38,061 bases of DNA, taken from positions 1 through 38,061 of the forward strand of contig JAIXOY010000119.1 in NCBI GenBank assembly GCA_027486525.1. The letters are read 5' to 3'. The notes beneath the pieces are model-generated. The model was not told where the DNA came from and did no database searches. It saw only the letters and a program-made list of their open reading frames with translations. The position numbers and the translations under genes are program-made. Below, in pieces: positions 1 to 7,705 of the stretch; position 1 is the stretch's first letter; each line of letters opens with the position of its first letter. This DNA comes from Pseudomonadota bacterium. Lineage in GTDB: Bacteria > Bdellovibrionota > Bacteriovoracia > Bacteriovoracales > Bacteriovoracaceae.

Positions 1-8
1 GATGGATT

Positions 9-860
9 TCATTTCGAGTCGCCATGATGTGTGCGGTCACAAGCTTCGGTGAGAAGCCATTTGTACACACGGTGCTTAACCGAAGGAAAAGATTTTTCTG
101 GGTGAAATTGCAAACCGAGAAGGGGCCGATCTGTGAGTTCCATCGCTTCGATGATGCGCCCACTCCACGACGTCGCGGTGACTTTCACATCCGGATGGCG
201 CTCGGGATAGGAGGCGAGATATTCGAGGCGAGGATTCTGGTGATGGAACTTAAAACCAAGGCCCGTGCCAGACGGGAAAATCGCCCCCATGATGCCGCTT
301 GCGTCGGTGACGCGGAAACGATCGAAGCGATTGTAGCGGTTTCTAATTCCTAGCTCCGCTTTCACGTCTTGCAAGAGAGGAATCCCTTTGGCGACGGCCA
401 TCATCTGCATGCCACGACAGATAGAAAGAGCAGGTAGAGTGGCAAATTGCGGTGACGAGAAATAACTTTGGTAAACTCCGTACTCGTACGGATCGCGGCT
501 CTCACCTTCGGAAGAAGGTTTGAAATAGCTGCGGAACTGCTCGACGGTGGCCAGCACTTCGGCCGGCAAACTGTCCTTGGCATAGTAGCTCGGGTTAATG
601 TCCGCACCACCTGGCACGATGAAGCCATCGACTTGTTGAAGAGCTTCTTCGCTGCTGGAAGCATCACGCATGTCTTGGAATTTAATTTTGTAACCCAGCA
701 AGCGTGCCGAGTTTTTCATTCGAAAGGTCGTAAACCCATCGAGCTTATAAGTGTGACCGATGATCAGTGTGCGATCATCTTTCGGGCGACAGCTTGCGGT
801 GGCAAGCGCCGACATCGGTACTGACAACAAACAGGCTAAAACCCATCCATAGGTTTTCAT
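9..860 (-). CDS. Exported class I glutamine amidotransferase-like hydrolase (peptidase C26 type)
   Basis: A 283-aa protein with a hydrophobic N-terminal signal peptide (residues 1 to about 22), followed by a class I glutamine-amidotransferase fold. The nucleophile elbow is SICRGMQMM with Cys148, and the His-Glu pair lies in QFHPEKS (His253, Glu255); PGGADINP near residue 83 is the usual oxyanion-loop region. The family includes gamma-glutamyl-GABA hydrolase (PuuD) and gamma-glutamyl hydrolases, which cut gamma-glutamyl amide bonds. PuuD works in the cytosol, so the signal peptide suggests a periplasmic or secreted role here; the substrate is unknown. I chose the ATG at 860 because AGGAAGGAG sits just upstream; an ATG 27 bases earlier would contain that ribosome site within the coding region. 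It stands alone at the window edge. Confidence 0.82.
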   Translation of the reverse strand: MKTYGWVLACLLSVPMSALATASCRPKDDRTLIIGHTYKLDGFTTFRMKNSARLLGYKIKFQDMRDASSSEEALQQVDGFIVPGGADINPSYYAKDSLPAEVLATVEQFRSYFKPSSEGESRDPYEYGVYQSYFSSPQFATLPALSICRGMQMMAVAKGIPLLQDVKAELGIRNRYNRFDRFRVTDASGIMGAIFPSGTGLGFKFHHQNPRLEYLASYPERHPDVKVTATSWSGRIIEAMELTDRPLLGLQFHPEKSFPSVKHRVYKWLLTEACDRTHHGDSK

Positions 861-1100
861 TCGTAAATTCTCCTTCCTGGAGTTCATACTAAAATCATAA
901 ACCGCTCCGAACTTTCCACCAGCACTATTACTAACGCTGTGAGAAAATGTCTGAAGTACAAATTCATAAACCTATGATATCGCTAAGTAATAGGTGCAAA
1001 AAGGCCCTCATTCATGGCCACAAACCGAGGAGCAAAAAAGTGTCCTCACTACTCCGAGCGTTTAGCTCAAGATTGAGCCCATTTTAACCGATACGCTCTT

Positions 1101-2246
1101 GTGAACAAGAGACAAGAATTTCTCGCTCTCTACCAAGGCCTTCTTTCAGGTCTTAATCTCGTTCAGCAAAAAACCTGGCAAAGAATCGAGTTAGAAAAAT
1201 ATTTTCCTGATCTCCGTGAGCACTGGGAACCCTTGCTCGCTGCTCGCCACTCTCCCCTTTCTATTAGCGCTGAGAAATACCGCGCGCTGGCGCAGCTCGA
1301 GACTATGCTTTTCAGCTGGGATGACCCCGTGGAGGCGAGCTTGCTGAAGCGTCGACTCGCCAAGATCGACGGCTACTTCCAAGAGGTCGAGAAAACTTTC
1401 TGCGATGAGCAGTCGCTACAATTTTTTTTACAAGACCTCCCCTTGCTTGAAGCCGCAGCCCAAGGAGCAAACCTTCTCGTCGAAGTCGCTGCCCCACGCT
1501 TAAGCTCGAGCGAAGCCGCAGTGATCTTGGATCAAGAACTAAAAAAGCTGTTTCCTTCTCAGCCAACGCAAACCCTGCTCTCTCACGGGACGCTGGCGCG
1601 TGCGTCGACGACGAAGACCGGCATTCGCCTGCGTGAAGACGCCACGTTCACACGTGAAGAATTAGAAACGCTCACCGTTCACGAAGCGTGGGTGCACCTT
1701 GGCTCAAATCTCGCTGGAGCCGTCCAGACAGAATTGCCCTGGCTCGCTTCATGGCATCCGGGTGTGACGGGTTTTCAAGAAGGCCTTGCACTCATCGCAG
1801 AAATAGTCACCGGTCACTGGCATGGTCATCGAGAAGCACAGGTGCTGCTGCGACATCAGGCCGCCTTACTCGCACTCAAAGGTGAGAACGCACGGCAGGT
1901 GTGGAGCTTCTTGCGCGATCATTCGCTCAACGATGTGGCCGCGCTTGAGATGACCCTGCGCGTGTTCCGCGGCTGTGATCTCGCTGGTGGCATGGCCTTT
2001 GGAAAAGAGTTTCAGTATGTGCTCGGACTGCATCAGTGGCTGGTTCGGCGGCCGCACGTCAACGCCGCTGACATGCGATTAGCGTTGGCCGGAAAAATGG
2101 ATTTCCTCGAGTGGGAAATTCTTCGCAGCACACATTTGAAAGAAAAGATTCACCTCCCTCATCCGCCGGAGGCCCTTCTCGACTGGGCCCGAAGCTCTCG
2201 CCTCAGTGACCTGACCCAGCGGCTCCACTTCAAGAAAGTTGCCTAG
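1101..2246 (+). CDS. DUF1704 / QEGLA-motif putative zinc carboxypeptidase
   Basis: A 381-aa soluble protein of the DUF1704 family, often annotated 'flavohemoglobin expression-modulating QEGLA motif protein'. The active-site signature is HEAWVH (His194, Glu195, His199), an HExxxH zinc site, with Glu227 in FQEGLA as the likely third ligand. Eukaryotic relatives (the MATCAP/KIAA0895 tyrosine carboxypeptidases) use the same HExxxH arrangement, so a C-terminal peptidase activity is the best functional guess; the bacterial substrate is not known. The start is GTG at 1101 without a good ribosome site. The first downstream Met is at residue 69, which would lose conserved length. It converges on a truncated hemoglobin gene, sharing the four bases CTAG so that the stop codons interlock. 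Confidence 0.85.
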   Translation: MNKRQEFLALYQGLLSGLNLVQQKTWQRIELEKYFPDLREHWEPLLAARHSPLSISAEKYRALAQLETMLFSWDDPVEASLLKRRLAKIDGYFQEVEKTFCDEQSLQFFLQDLPLLEAAAQGANLLVEVAAPRLSSSEAAVILDQELKKLFPSQPTQTLLSHGTLARASTTKTGIRLREDATFTREELETLTVHEAWVHLGSNLAGAVQTELPWLASWHPGVTGFQEGLALIAEIVTGHWHGHREAQVLLRHQAALLALKGENARQVWSFLRDHSLNDVAALEMTLRVFRGCDLAGGMAFGKEFQYVLGLHQWLVRRPHVNAADMRLALAGKMDFLEWEILRSTHLKEKIHLPHPPEALLDWARSSRLSDLTQRLHFKKVA

Positions 2247-2641
2247 TCACGATTTTGAATTTTTAGCGCCAACTCGACGAATCCCTTCTCGAGGCCCTGG
2301 ACGAGCTCCGGCGCAAGCGAACAATCTGCCATGGCCTTGCGCATGCAATACAGCCACTGATTTCGCTCGACTTCACCGATCGCAAAATTCATGTGCCGCA
2401 TGCGCATGCGTGGATGGCCATGCTTCAGCATGAACAAGGGTGGCCCACCGAGCCAACCGCTCAGAAAATCTTGCAATTTTTCTGAGGCTTCTTTCAATGA
2501 TGGCCCATGGACGGCCCGCACCGCTTGGGCCTGGGGATCGGTCTCCATGATCAAATAAAAGCGCTCGACCAGACGTGCGATGCCAGCGGCTTCGCCGACG
2601 AGTTGATAGGGCGTGAGAGGATTAGTCGGATTTGAGGACAT
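2243..2641 (-). CDS. Group II truncated hemoglobin
   Basis: A 132-aa 2-on-2 globin of group II (GlbO/YjbI type), which binds O2 or NO through heme in the cytosol. Visible landmarks are Phe28-Tyr29 at B9/B10, the WLGGPPLF segment around residue 63, the proximal heme ligand His83 in RMRHMNF, and Trp96 at G8. The length is normal for the family. The start is ATG at 2641, preceded by AAGGTGG; an upstream GTG in frame is itself part of that ribosome site and is unlikely to be used. The neighbour, transcribed towards it, is a QEGLA protein, a family whose usual name refers to flavohemoglobin expression; whether the two are functionally linked is inference. Confidence 0.9.
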   Translation of the reverse strand: MSSNPTNPLTPYQLVGEAAGIARLVERFYLIMETDPQAQAVRAVHGPSLKEASEKLQDFLSGWLGGPPLFMLKHGHPRMRMRHMNFAIGEVERNQWLYCMRKAMADCSLAPELVQGLEKGFVELALKIQNRD

Positions 2642-2711
2642 ACTTTTTTTGACCACCTTGAGCCAACTGCCGATGAGACATAAAATACCATAAACCTTTT
2701 AAGGAGCTCGC

Positions 2712-2879
2712 ATGAAAATTCTTACGCTATTAGTGATGGTCGCTTTTTTCTCCGTCGGCTGTGCCTCGAAGACGGCCAGCAAATGTGGTTGTGGAGAAAG
2801 CTGCGCGAAAGATCAAAAATCTGCGCACAGCTGTGGCAACGAAGGGTGCACTGAATCCTGTGCAAAGAAGAAGTCATAA
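2712..2879 (+). CDS. Small Cys-rich lipoprotein (55 aa)
   Basis: A 55-aa open frame with a strong ribosome site (AAGGAG, 2700-2705). It begins MKILTLLVMVAFFSVGC, a lipoprotein signal ending in the lipobox SVGC with the lipidated Cys at residue 17. The mature part is about 39 residues and carries seven further cysteines in short motifs such as KCGCGESC and CGNEGC, with many Lys and Ser residues. The Cys spacing could bind metal or form disulfides; I do not recognise a family. Its TAA overlaps the ATG of the next gene by one base (TAATG), so the two are probably one transcription unit and translationally coupled. The partner is also exported and Cys-rich. Confidence 0.75.
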   Translation: MKILTLLVMVAFFSVGCASKTASKCGCGESCAKDQKSAHSCGNEGCTESCAKKKS

Positions 2880-3664
2880 TGAAACATTTTCTACTCGGTC
2901 TTCTCGTCACAGTTAACGCTTACGCGCTGAAGCCCCAAATGCCGCAGGCGGCGTGCAGCAAGGACCTCTCGGCCTACTGCGGAAATGTTCCCTTAGACAA
3001 AGATCGCCTCACTCTATGCTTGCTTAAAAATGAGTCGCGCCTCACTGACAAGTGCGCACAGGACGTGGCGAAGAAAAAAATTCGCTTCATGAAGGATGAG
3101 CCCTGCGCACAAGATCTTTTGACGAAGTGCTACGACGAACACACGCAACAAGCTGGTCTGTCCGTACGCTGTCTGTTTAAGAACAAGGGCAAGCTCCAGC
3201 CGCAGTGTGAAAAAACCATCGCAGCGAAGATGAATCGCATGCGCCAGAAGAATCCATGCTTTGATGATACCGAGAAGCTCTGCCCGAACATCGTGAACCA
3301 TGGCGAGATCGACAAGTGCCTTGCACCGAAGCAAGCTCAGCTCTCAAAAGCGTGCCAAGACTTCATGAAGAAAGACGCCGCGTATGCACAGAAAAATCCC
3401 TGCCACAACGACATCAAGCTTTTGTGCCAGTCAGGGCTTAAGCCCCAGGGCATCGCGAAGTGCCTTGATGCGAACAAGGACAAGTTGTCGTCCGCGTGCA
3501 AGCAGTCTTTCTTATCTAAGAAAGCCAAATTCGATGAACTCAAAGAAGCCTGCGATGCGGATAGAGAAAAGTTCTGCAAGAAGTTCAACGGCAAGATCAT
3601 TGACTGCCTCAAGCAGCACAAAGAGAAGCTGAACATGTCCTGCTCGCTCCTACTTCCCAAATAA
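2879..3664 (+). CDS. Exported Cys-rich repeat protein (Golgi apparatus protein 1-type repeats)
   Basis: A 261-aa protein with a signal peptide (MKHFLLGLLVTVNAYA) followed by five tandem repeats of roughly 45-55 residues. Each repeat has four cysteines in the pattern C-x6/7-C-x11/15-C-x10-C, for example CAQDLLTKC and CHNDIKLLC; about 20 cysteines in all. This matches the Cys-rich FGFR/GLG1 repeat (PF00839 type), which in animals forms disulfide-bonded extracellular modules. In bacteria the role is unknown; binding of an extracellular ligand or envelope structure is possible. The protein is also Lys-rich. It is co-transcribed with the upstream small Cys-rich lipoprotein and ends at a strong intrinsic terminator. 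Confidence 0.82.
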   Translation: MKHFLLGLLVTVNAYALKPQMPQAACSKDLSAYCGNVPLDKDRLTLCLLKNESRLTDKCAQDVAKKKIRFMKDEPCAQDLLTKCYDEHTQQAGLSVRCLFKNKGKLQPQCEKTIAAKMNRMRQKNPCFDDTEKLCPNIVNHGEIDKCLAPKQAQLSKACQDFMKKDAAYAQKNPCHNDIKLLCQSGLKPQGIAKCLDANKDKLSSACKQSFLSKKAKFDELKEACDADREKFCKKFNGKIIDCLKQHKEKLNMSCSLLLPK

Positions 3665-3693
3665 AAAAAGGGCCCGACGGGGCCCTTTTTTTT
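3663..3693. terminator. Bidirectional intrinsic terminator
   Basis: GGGCCC (3670-3675), loop GACG, then GGGCCC (3680-3685), flanked by seven A on the left and eight T on the right. The A/T runs make it work in both directions, so it can stop both the Cys-rich operon and the convergent threonine dehydratase transcript whose stop codon lies at its edge. Confidence 0.92.
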
Positions 3694-4921
3694 AGTCGAT
3701 GATGTGGCACTGAGGAAAATCGACCTTCAAGCGGGCGAGCAGTTTCTTTAGCTCTACTGGTCCTTTCGTCTCCAGGGTAAACAACACGTTGGCGCCGGTG
3801 ATGCCCGTTCCCACGGAATCACGATCGTGGATGACCTGCAAAATATTCGCGCCGTTTTCTTTGATGATGCCCGTCAACAGATGGAGTGTTCCCGGACGAT
3901 CGGCAATCGGCACGGAGATCCGCACCTTCCGGTGACTCTCCAGGAGACCGCGATCGATGATGCGTTCGAGGAGATTCACGTCGATGTTCCCGCCGCAGAT
4001 CACCAGCACCACTTTTTTACCCTTGAAGCGTTTCGGATCCTGGCGATGGAGTTCGTTTAAGGCGGCGAGCGGCAGCGCCCCCGCCCCCTCAGCGATCACA
4101 CGTGTTTTCTCCATCAACTGCAGAACCGCCAAGGCAATTTTGTGATCGTCCACCGTGAGTGATTCGTCGACCACGTCTTGGAGAATTTCAAACATGTCCG
4201 GGTTGGCGACTTTTACCCGGATCCCATCGGCAAAAGTTTCGGCCTTATCATTGGCGACGATCTTGCCCTTGTTCAAGGAATCCACCATGGCACTGCAACC
4301 GGCGGCTTGCCCCGCGATGAGCTTCACTTTGGGGTGCAGGGCCTTGAGGACTGTTCCGAGGCCTGACACAAGGCCGCCACCACCAATAGAGCTAAACACA
4401 AAATCCATCTTGGGCATTTGCTCGAGGATCTCGAAGGCCACCGTACTTTGTCCGGCGATGACGTCGATGTCTTTAAAGGGATGCACGAACACCATGGGCT
4501 TCTTCTTCATCAGCGTTTCCGCGTAGGCAAAACACTCTTCGATGCTCGCCCCGTGCAGAATCACTTTCGCGCCCAGGGATTCAGTGTTTTTAATTTTTGT
4601 CAGGGGAGAACCTTCCGGCATGATGATGGTGGCTTCCACACCGAACTTGCGGGCCGCCCAGGCGACACCTTGAGCGTGGTTGCCTGCGCTCACCGCGAGC
4701 ACGCCACGTTTTTTTTCCGCCGCCGTCAGCTTAGAGATTTTATAGGTCGCTCCCCGCATCTTGAAGGAACCGATGGGAAGCATGTTCTCCAGTTTGAGCC
4801 ACACTTCACAGCCATACTGCGCCGAGAGCCATTCGTTTTTGATCAGCGGAGTGGGATCGATGACTTTCTGGAGAACACTGTAGGCCGCACGACAATCTTT
4901 CAGAGTTGGTTTCATATCCAT
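3692..4921 (-). CDS. ilvA: Threonine ammonia-lyase with ACT domain
   Basis: A 409-aa PLP enzyme that deaminates threonine (and serine) to 2-oxobutyrate and ammonia in the cytosol, feeding isoleucine synthesis or threonine catabolism. The PLP lysine is Lys54 in SFKMRGA, and the phosphate-binding glycine loop is SSIGGGGLVSG near residue 180. The last ~80 residues form one ACT-like domain (from about VRISVPIADRPGTLHLL). The total length of about 400 residues with a single ACT domain fits the TIGR01127-type enzyme rather than the 510-residue E. coli IlvA with two. The start is taken at the ATG at 4921; the ATG at 4915 is also possible, and no clear ribosome site decides. It follows the MntP-like gene by 8 bp and is probably co-transcribed. 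Confidence 0.88.
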   Translation of the reverse strand: MDMKPTLKDCRAAYSVLQKVIDPTPLIKNEWLSAQYGCEVWLKLENMLPIGSFKMRGATYKISKLTAAEKKRGVLAVSAGNHAQGVAWAARKFGVEATIIMPEGSPLTKIKNTESLGAKVILHGASIEECFAYAETLMKKKPMVFVHPFKDIDVIAGQSTVAFEILEQMPKMDFVFSSIGGGGLVSGLGTVLKALHPKVKLIAGQAAGCSAMVDSLNKGKIVANDKAETFADGIRVKVANPDMFEILQDVVDESLTVDDHKIALAVLQLMEKTRVIAEGAGALPLAALNELHRQDPKRFKGKKVVLVICGGNIDVNLLERIIDRGLLESHRKVRISVPIADRPGTLHLLTGIIKENGANILQVIHDRDSVGTGITGANVLFTLETKGPVELKKLLARLKVDFPQCHIID

Positions 4922-4929
4922 TGATGGTA

Positions 4930-5463
4930 TCAAACGAAGGTTTTCACGCCGAGGAAAAATAAGATCGCTCCGCCGCTCAGTTCTAAGTACTTCTCAGGAA
5001 AATGAGTCATGTATCTTGAAGCCATGGCTCCGCCCCATGTCATAATGAACGCCACAAGACCGATCAATGCGATCGTGAACTCTGGGTGTTCGAGACGCAC
5101 CAGGCCTACTCCAGCGGCCAGTGCATCGAGGCTGGTGGCGAGGGCCAGCAGCAAGTGAGCATGATGAGTTTCTGGAACACGGGGAACATCGGTTTCATGC
5201 CAGGCATCCCACATGAGCTTCGCTCCCAGGGCGATGAACACCACTCCCGCGCCTTGCTGGGCCCAATGACGCAAGACTTCTATCCTCGAGGCGAGCAGCC
5301 AACCACCGATCGCCATGAGGGACTGAAAGCCACCGAACCAAAAGGCCAAACGAAGACCTGGACGATGCGACTTGTCTGGGTGTGCAAGCCCGATAGCGAA
5401 GGCCACCGCAGCAGCGTCCACACCCAAAGCGAAGCTCAACAAAAATGCGTCTAGCGAAAGCAT
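4930..5463 (-). CDS. mntP: MntP-like manganese efflux pump
   Basis: A 177-aa inner-membrane protein with about six hydrophobic segments in two homologous halves. Each half has an acidic membrane motif: LGVDAAAVAFAIG in the first helix and TSLDALAAGVGL in the fourth. These aspartates are characteristic of the MntP (DUF204) family, which exports Mn(II). The length is slightly below the usual 185-190. A ribosome site AAAAGG precedes the ATG. It lies upstream of threonine dehydratase on the same strand; no yybP-ykoY riboswitch is evident in the 64-bp gap to the divergent ctaA, so any Mn control must come another way. Confidence 0.85.
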   Translation of the reverse strand: MLSLDAFLLSFALGVDAAAVAFAIGLAHPDKSHRPGLRLAFWFGGFQSLMAIGGWLLASRIEVLRHWAQQGAGVVFIALGAKLMWDAWHETDVPRVPETHHAHLLLALATSLDALAAGVGLVRLEHPEFTIALIGLVAFIMTWGGAMASRYMTHFPEKYLELSGGAILFFLGVKTFV

Positions 5464-5527
5464 GCTGACCTTTTGAAATCGTTTAGCTATTCTGCCTGAA
5501 GAATTTTTTTAATCCACGGAATTTGCC

Positions 5528-6472
5528 ATGGCACCCTTTCGCCACTTTGTTGTTTTAACTATTTTGATGACCTACGTCGTGATCTTCGCCGGCTCTGTCG
5601 TGCGCGGAACGGGTTCGGGACTCGGCTGCCCTGACTGGCCCCAATGTTTTGGGCAGTGGATTCCACCCGTCGACATTACTGAACTGCCGGCCGACTACAA
5701 AGACATCTACAAAATTAACGGCAAAGTGATAGCTGACTTCGACGCGTTTAAAACATGGACCGAATACTTAAACCGTCTTCTGGGCGCATTCCTAGGCGTC
5801 ATGATTCTGTGGATGTTCTTCAAGTCGTTCAAGCATCGTGACAGAGAGCCGGATCTTCCCTGGTACTGCGCGGGCCTGGTGTTGCTGGTGGCCATTCAGG
5901 GGGGCATCGGCGCCCTCGTGGTCTTCTCGCATCTCAAGCCCTTCATCATCACTCTGCACATGGTCCTCGCACTCCTGCTGCTCTTCTGTTTGCAGGCCTT
6001 GCGCAAGTACTGTGCCGATCTAGAAAACTTCGGCATTAACTTTCACGCCGATACCCGCAACCTTCCACTGACGAAATTACTCATCGGCCTCGGGGCCATA
6101 CAAATTATTCTCGGGACACAAGTGCGCGAGACCGTCGATCACCTGATGCGAGACACCGGAGCGGCCACGGCCGACACGGTGGTCGATCAGCTCGGCTGGA
6201 TTTTCTATGTTCACCGTTCTTTCTCCCTCGTCTTTGTCGCAGTCATGATCTGGGCGCTGGTTCGCCTCTACCGTCATGATGTGACGGGATCTGGCTTCAA
6301 ACGGGGCACAATGCTTTTGGTGTTGTTGCTCGTGAACGTTGGGACGGGAATTGGTCTGAACTACTTCGGCTTTCCTACCATCCTGCAGCCCCCCCACTTG
6401 TTCGTAGGGGTGCTGAGCATGGGAATCCTGTTTCAACAGTACCTCAATCAGAAGGGAACGCTGATCTCCTAA
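5528..6472 (+). CDS. ctaA: Heme A synthase (COX15/CtaA family)
   Basis: A 314-aa, eight-helix membrane protein that oxidises the C8 methyl of heme O to make heme A for aa3-type oxidases. The N-terminal signature VVRGTGSGLGCPDWPQC (Cys34 and Cys40, the loop disulfide pair) is diagnostic. Heme-ligand histidines appear in TLHMVLAL, YVHRSFSL and PPHLFVGVL. The fourth usual His, in the E-x-x-H-R motif of helix 2, is Asn82 here (TEYLNRLLG); as I recall, Bacteroidetes-type homologues have the same replacement. The catalytic Glu79 is kept. No ctaB or cox gene is in the window. It converges on a cupredoxin gene with interlocked CTAA stop codons. Confidence 0.92.
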   Translation: MAPFRHFVVLTILMTYVVIFAGSVVRGTGSGLGCPDWPQCFGQWIPPVDITELPADYKDIYKINGKVIADFDAFKTWTEYLNRLLGAFLGVMILWMFFKSFKHRDREPDLPWYCAGLVLLVAIQGGIGALVVFSHLKPFIITLHMVLALLLLFCLQALRKYCADLENFGINFHADTRNLPLTKLLIGLGAIQIILGTQVRETVDHLMRDTGAATADTVVDQLGWIFYVHRSFSLVFVAVMIWALVRLYRHDVTGSGFKRGTMLLVLLLVNVGTGIGLNYFGFPTILQPPHLFVGVLSMGILFQQYLNQKGTLIS

Positions 6473-6810
6473 GGGACGATCAAAAGCTGGCCCCCGACGT
6501 GAGCTGGGTGCATGTGGCACTTCATCTCATACAGGCCCTCTTTCTCGGCCTTGAAAGTCACAACTTTCTTAACGCCCTTCTTCACGACTTCCATGACTTT
6601 GAAGTTTGGGATCATGAAGCCGTGGTCGCCAGACGGTACGTTGTTAATCAAGGTAATCTCAACCGTTTCACCTTTCTTCGCGATGATCGTGCCCGGCAGC
6701 CATTGTTTCACGCCGTCAGTCTCGTAGTTCACCAAAGTGATGGAACGCTTGGCCTGGGCGAAAACACCTGCTGAGGCCACCAACATCAAACTCATCAGTA
6801 TCATCTTCAT
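6469..6810 (-). CDS. Periplasmic cupredoxin-domain protein
   Basis: A 113-aa exported protein with a signal peptide (residues 1-19, ending VFAQA) and one cupredoxin fold. Candidate copper ligands are the His in GDHGFMI and a C-terminal cluster KCHMHPAHVGG, which offers Cys, three His and Met. The cluster resembles cupredoxins of the CuA/nitrosocyanin-like group more than plain plastocyanin. It probably carries electrons or copper in the periplasm. It faces ctaA tail to tail, so a link to oxidase assembly or copper supply is plausible but unproven. The ribosome site AAGGGGGG is strong, and a perfect 7-bp inverted repeat lies upstream. Confidence 0.85.
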   Translation of the reverse strand: MKMILMSLMLVASAGVFAQAKRSITLVNYETDGVKQWLPGTIIAKKGETVEITLINNVPSGDHGFMIPNFKVMEVVKKGVKKVVTFKAEKEGLYEMKCHMHPAHVGGQLLIVP

Positions 6811-6834
6811 TTAGACCCCCCTTAAAGTGTCGAT

Positions 6835-6851
6835 GGCATCATTGTGATGCC
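6835..6851. promoter_or_regulatory. Perfect inverted repeat upstream of the cupredoxin gene
   Basis: GGCATCA-TTG-TGATGCC, 24 bp before the cupredoxin start. On the minus strand TTGGCA at its edge could be a -35 element, so the repeat may be an operator overlapping the promoter, or a leader hairpin. No regulator is identified. Confidence 0.35.
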
Positions 6852-6939
6852 AAAGTTGCCCGGAAGCAATGAATGAAACTTGCTCTTTACAGGCTTTTAG
6901 TTTACAAATTTTCTATACTTATCTCATCCGGGAGGACAC

Positions 6940-7059
6940 ATGGGTCAGGGTCGCAAGCAAAGCACGAAGAAAATGAACCAGCGCAAAGCTCAAGCTAAGA
7001 AAAAAAGCAAGATTCAGAAGAAAATTGCTGCGGGCAAAGCAGCTAAGAAAAAAGCTTAA
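6940..7059 (+). CDS. Very basic 39-aa protein
   Basis: A 39-residue open frame starting MGQGRKQSTKKMNQRKAQAK, with a near-ideal ribosome site (GGGAGGA, four bases from the ATG). About half the residues are Lys or Arg and the rest mostly Ala, Gln and Ser, with no hydrophobic core. This resembles a family of tiny conserved basic proteins that I remember from Proteobacteria, and it could bind RNA, ribosomes or DNA; no function is known to me. The gene stands alone between the cupredoxin promoter and the end of the Lon-domain gene, 7 bp from the latter's stop codon. It is real in my view because of the ribosome site and extreme composition. Confidence 0.72.
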   Translation: MGQGRKQSTKKMNQRKAQAKKKSKIQKKIAAGKAAKKKA

Positions 7060-7066
7060 TTCGCCA

Positions 7067-7681
7067 CTACTTCCACTTCATCGGTGGCAGGAAAGGCCCA
7101 AGGGACACTTCTTTTGGGCCTAGCGTTTTAAAAATCATGGAAGCTTTTGTGTCCCAAGATCTCGCCTCCACCACCCTCATCTTCTGATCGATGTCATCCA
7201 CGAGAAACAGATTTCCATAGCTCAAGAGGCTCTCGGGGTCTGCGATCATTCCTTTGAACGTCTCGAGCTGGCCTTCGCCAGGGATCTTCTGTTCGCCCCA
7301 ACTCAATAGACCTTCGTGAATACACTCACGAGCAAAGCGACTTCGCTCACTCAGCTTGTGGTCTTCCGACTCCTCCTCGAACTCACACACGAGGTAAGGT
7401 TGATCTTGGACCAGCTCTCCCAAGCGGCAACGGACATCACCCGAGATGGCGATTTCCATCCGGCCGTCATCGTAGCGATGGAGCAACTGAGGAATCCCAC
7501 CGTAACAGGCCCTCCCCTGGTAGCGACCGTCAAAGACGGGAAGGACTGCGATAGGTATCTGCTGCTCCAAGGCGTCGTTCACCATCTGCCGATAACGCGG
7601 CTCAAAAATATGGAATGGCAGAGCAACCTTCCGTAAGGTCAACGATGTCTTAAGGGGAAAAAGAAAAACTTTTGATTCCAT
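7067..7681 (-). CDS. Lon N-terminal (LON substrate-binding) domain protein
   Basis: A 204-aa soluble protein matching the stand-alone LON N-terminal domain family (peptidase S16, lon domain protein), seen in the opening VFLFPLKTSLT and PFHIFEPRYRQMV. It lacks the ATPase and protease domains of Lon, so it is not a protease. The domain binds unfolded or specific protein segments in Lon; the job of free versions is not established. The 24 bp between its start and the divergent histidine kinase start is too small for two separate promoters. Confidence 0.85.
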   Translation of the reverse strand: MESKVFLFPLKTSLTLRKVALPFHIFEPRYRQMVNDALEQQIPIAVLPVFDGRYQGRACYGGIPQLLHRYDDGRMEIAISGDVRCRLGELVQDQPYLVCEFEEESEDHKLSERSRFARECIHEGLLSWGEQKIPGEGQLETFKGMIADPESLLSYGNLFLVDDIDQKMRVVEARSWDTKASMIFKTLGPKEVSLGPFLPPMKWK

Positions 7682-7705
7682 AAACTGTTCTTTAATCTAT
7701 TCCTT

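Noticed and set aside
1065-1078. Inverted repeat GCTCAA-GA-TTGAGC before the QEGLA gene
   Set aside because: Loop too short and no T-run directly after it; no nearby plus-strand gene to terminate. It may be chance.
861-1100. 240-bp gap between the first two genes, checked for a small RNA or tRNA
   Set aside because: No cloverleaf, no clear promoter pair and no terminator; only short imperfect repeats.
5464-5527. yybP-ykoY manganese riboswitch expected near an MntP gene
   Set aside because: The gap is only 64 bp and shows none of the conserved internal-loop sequence.
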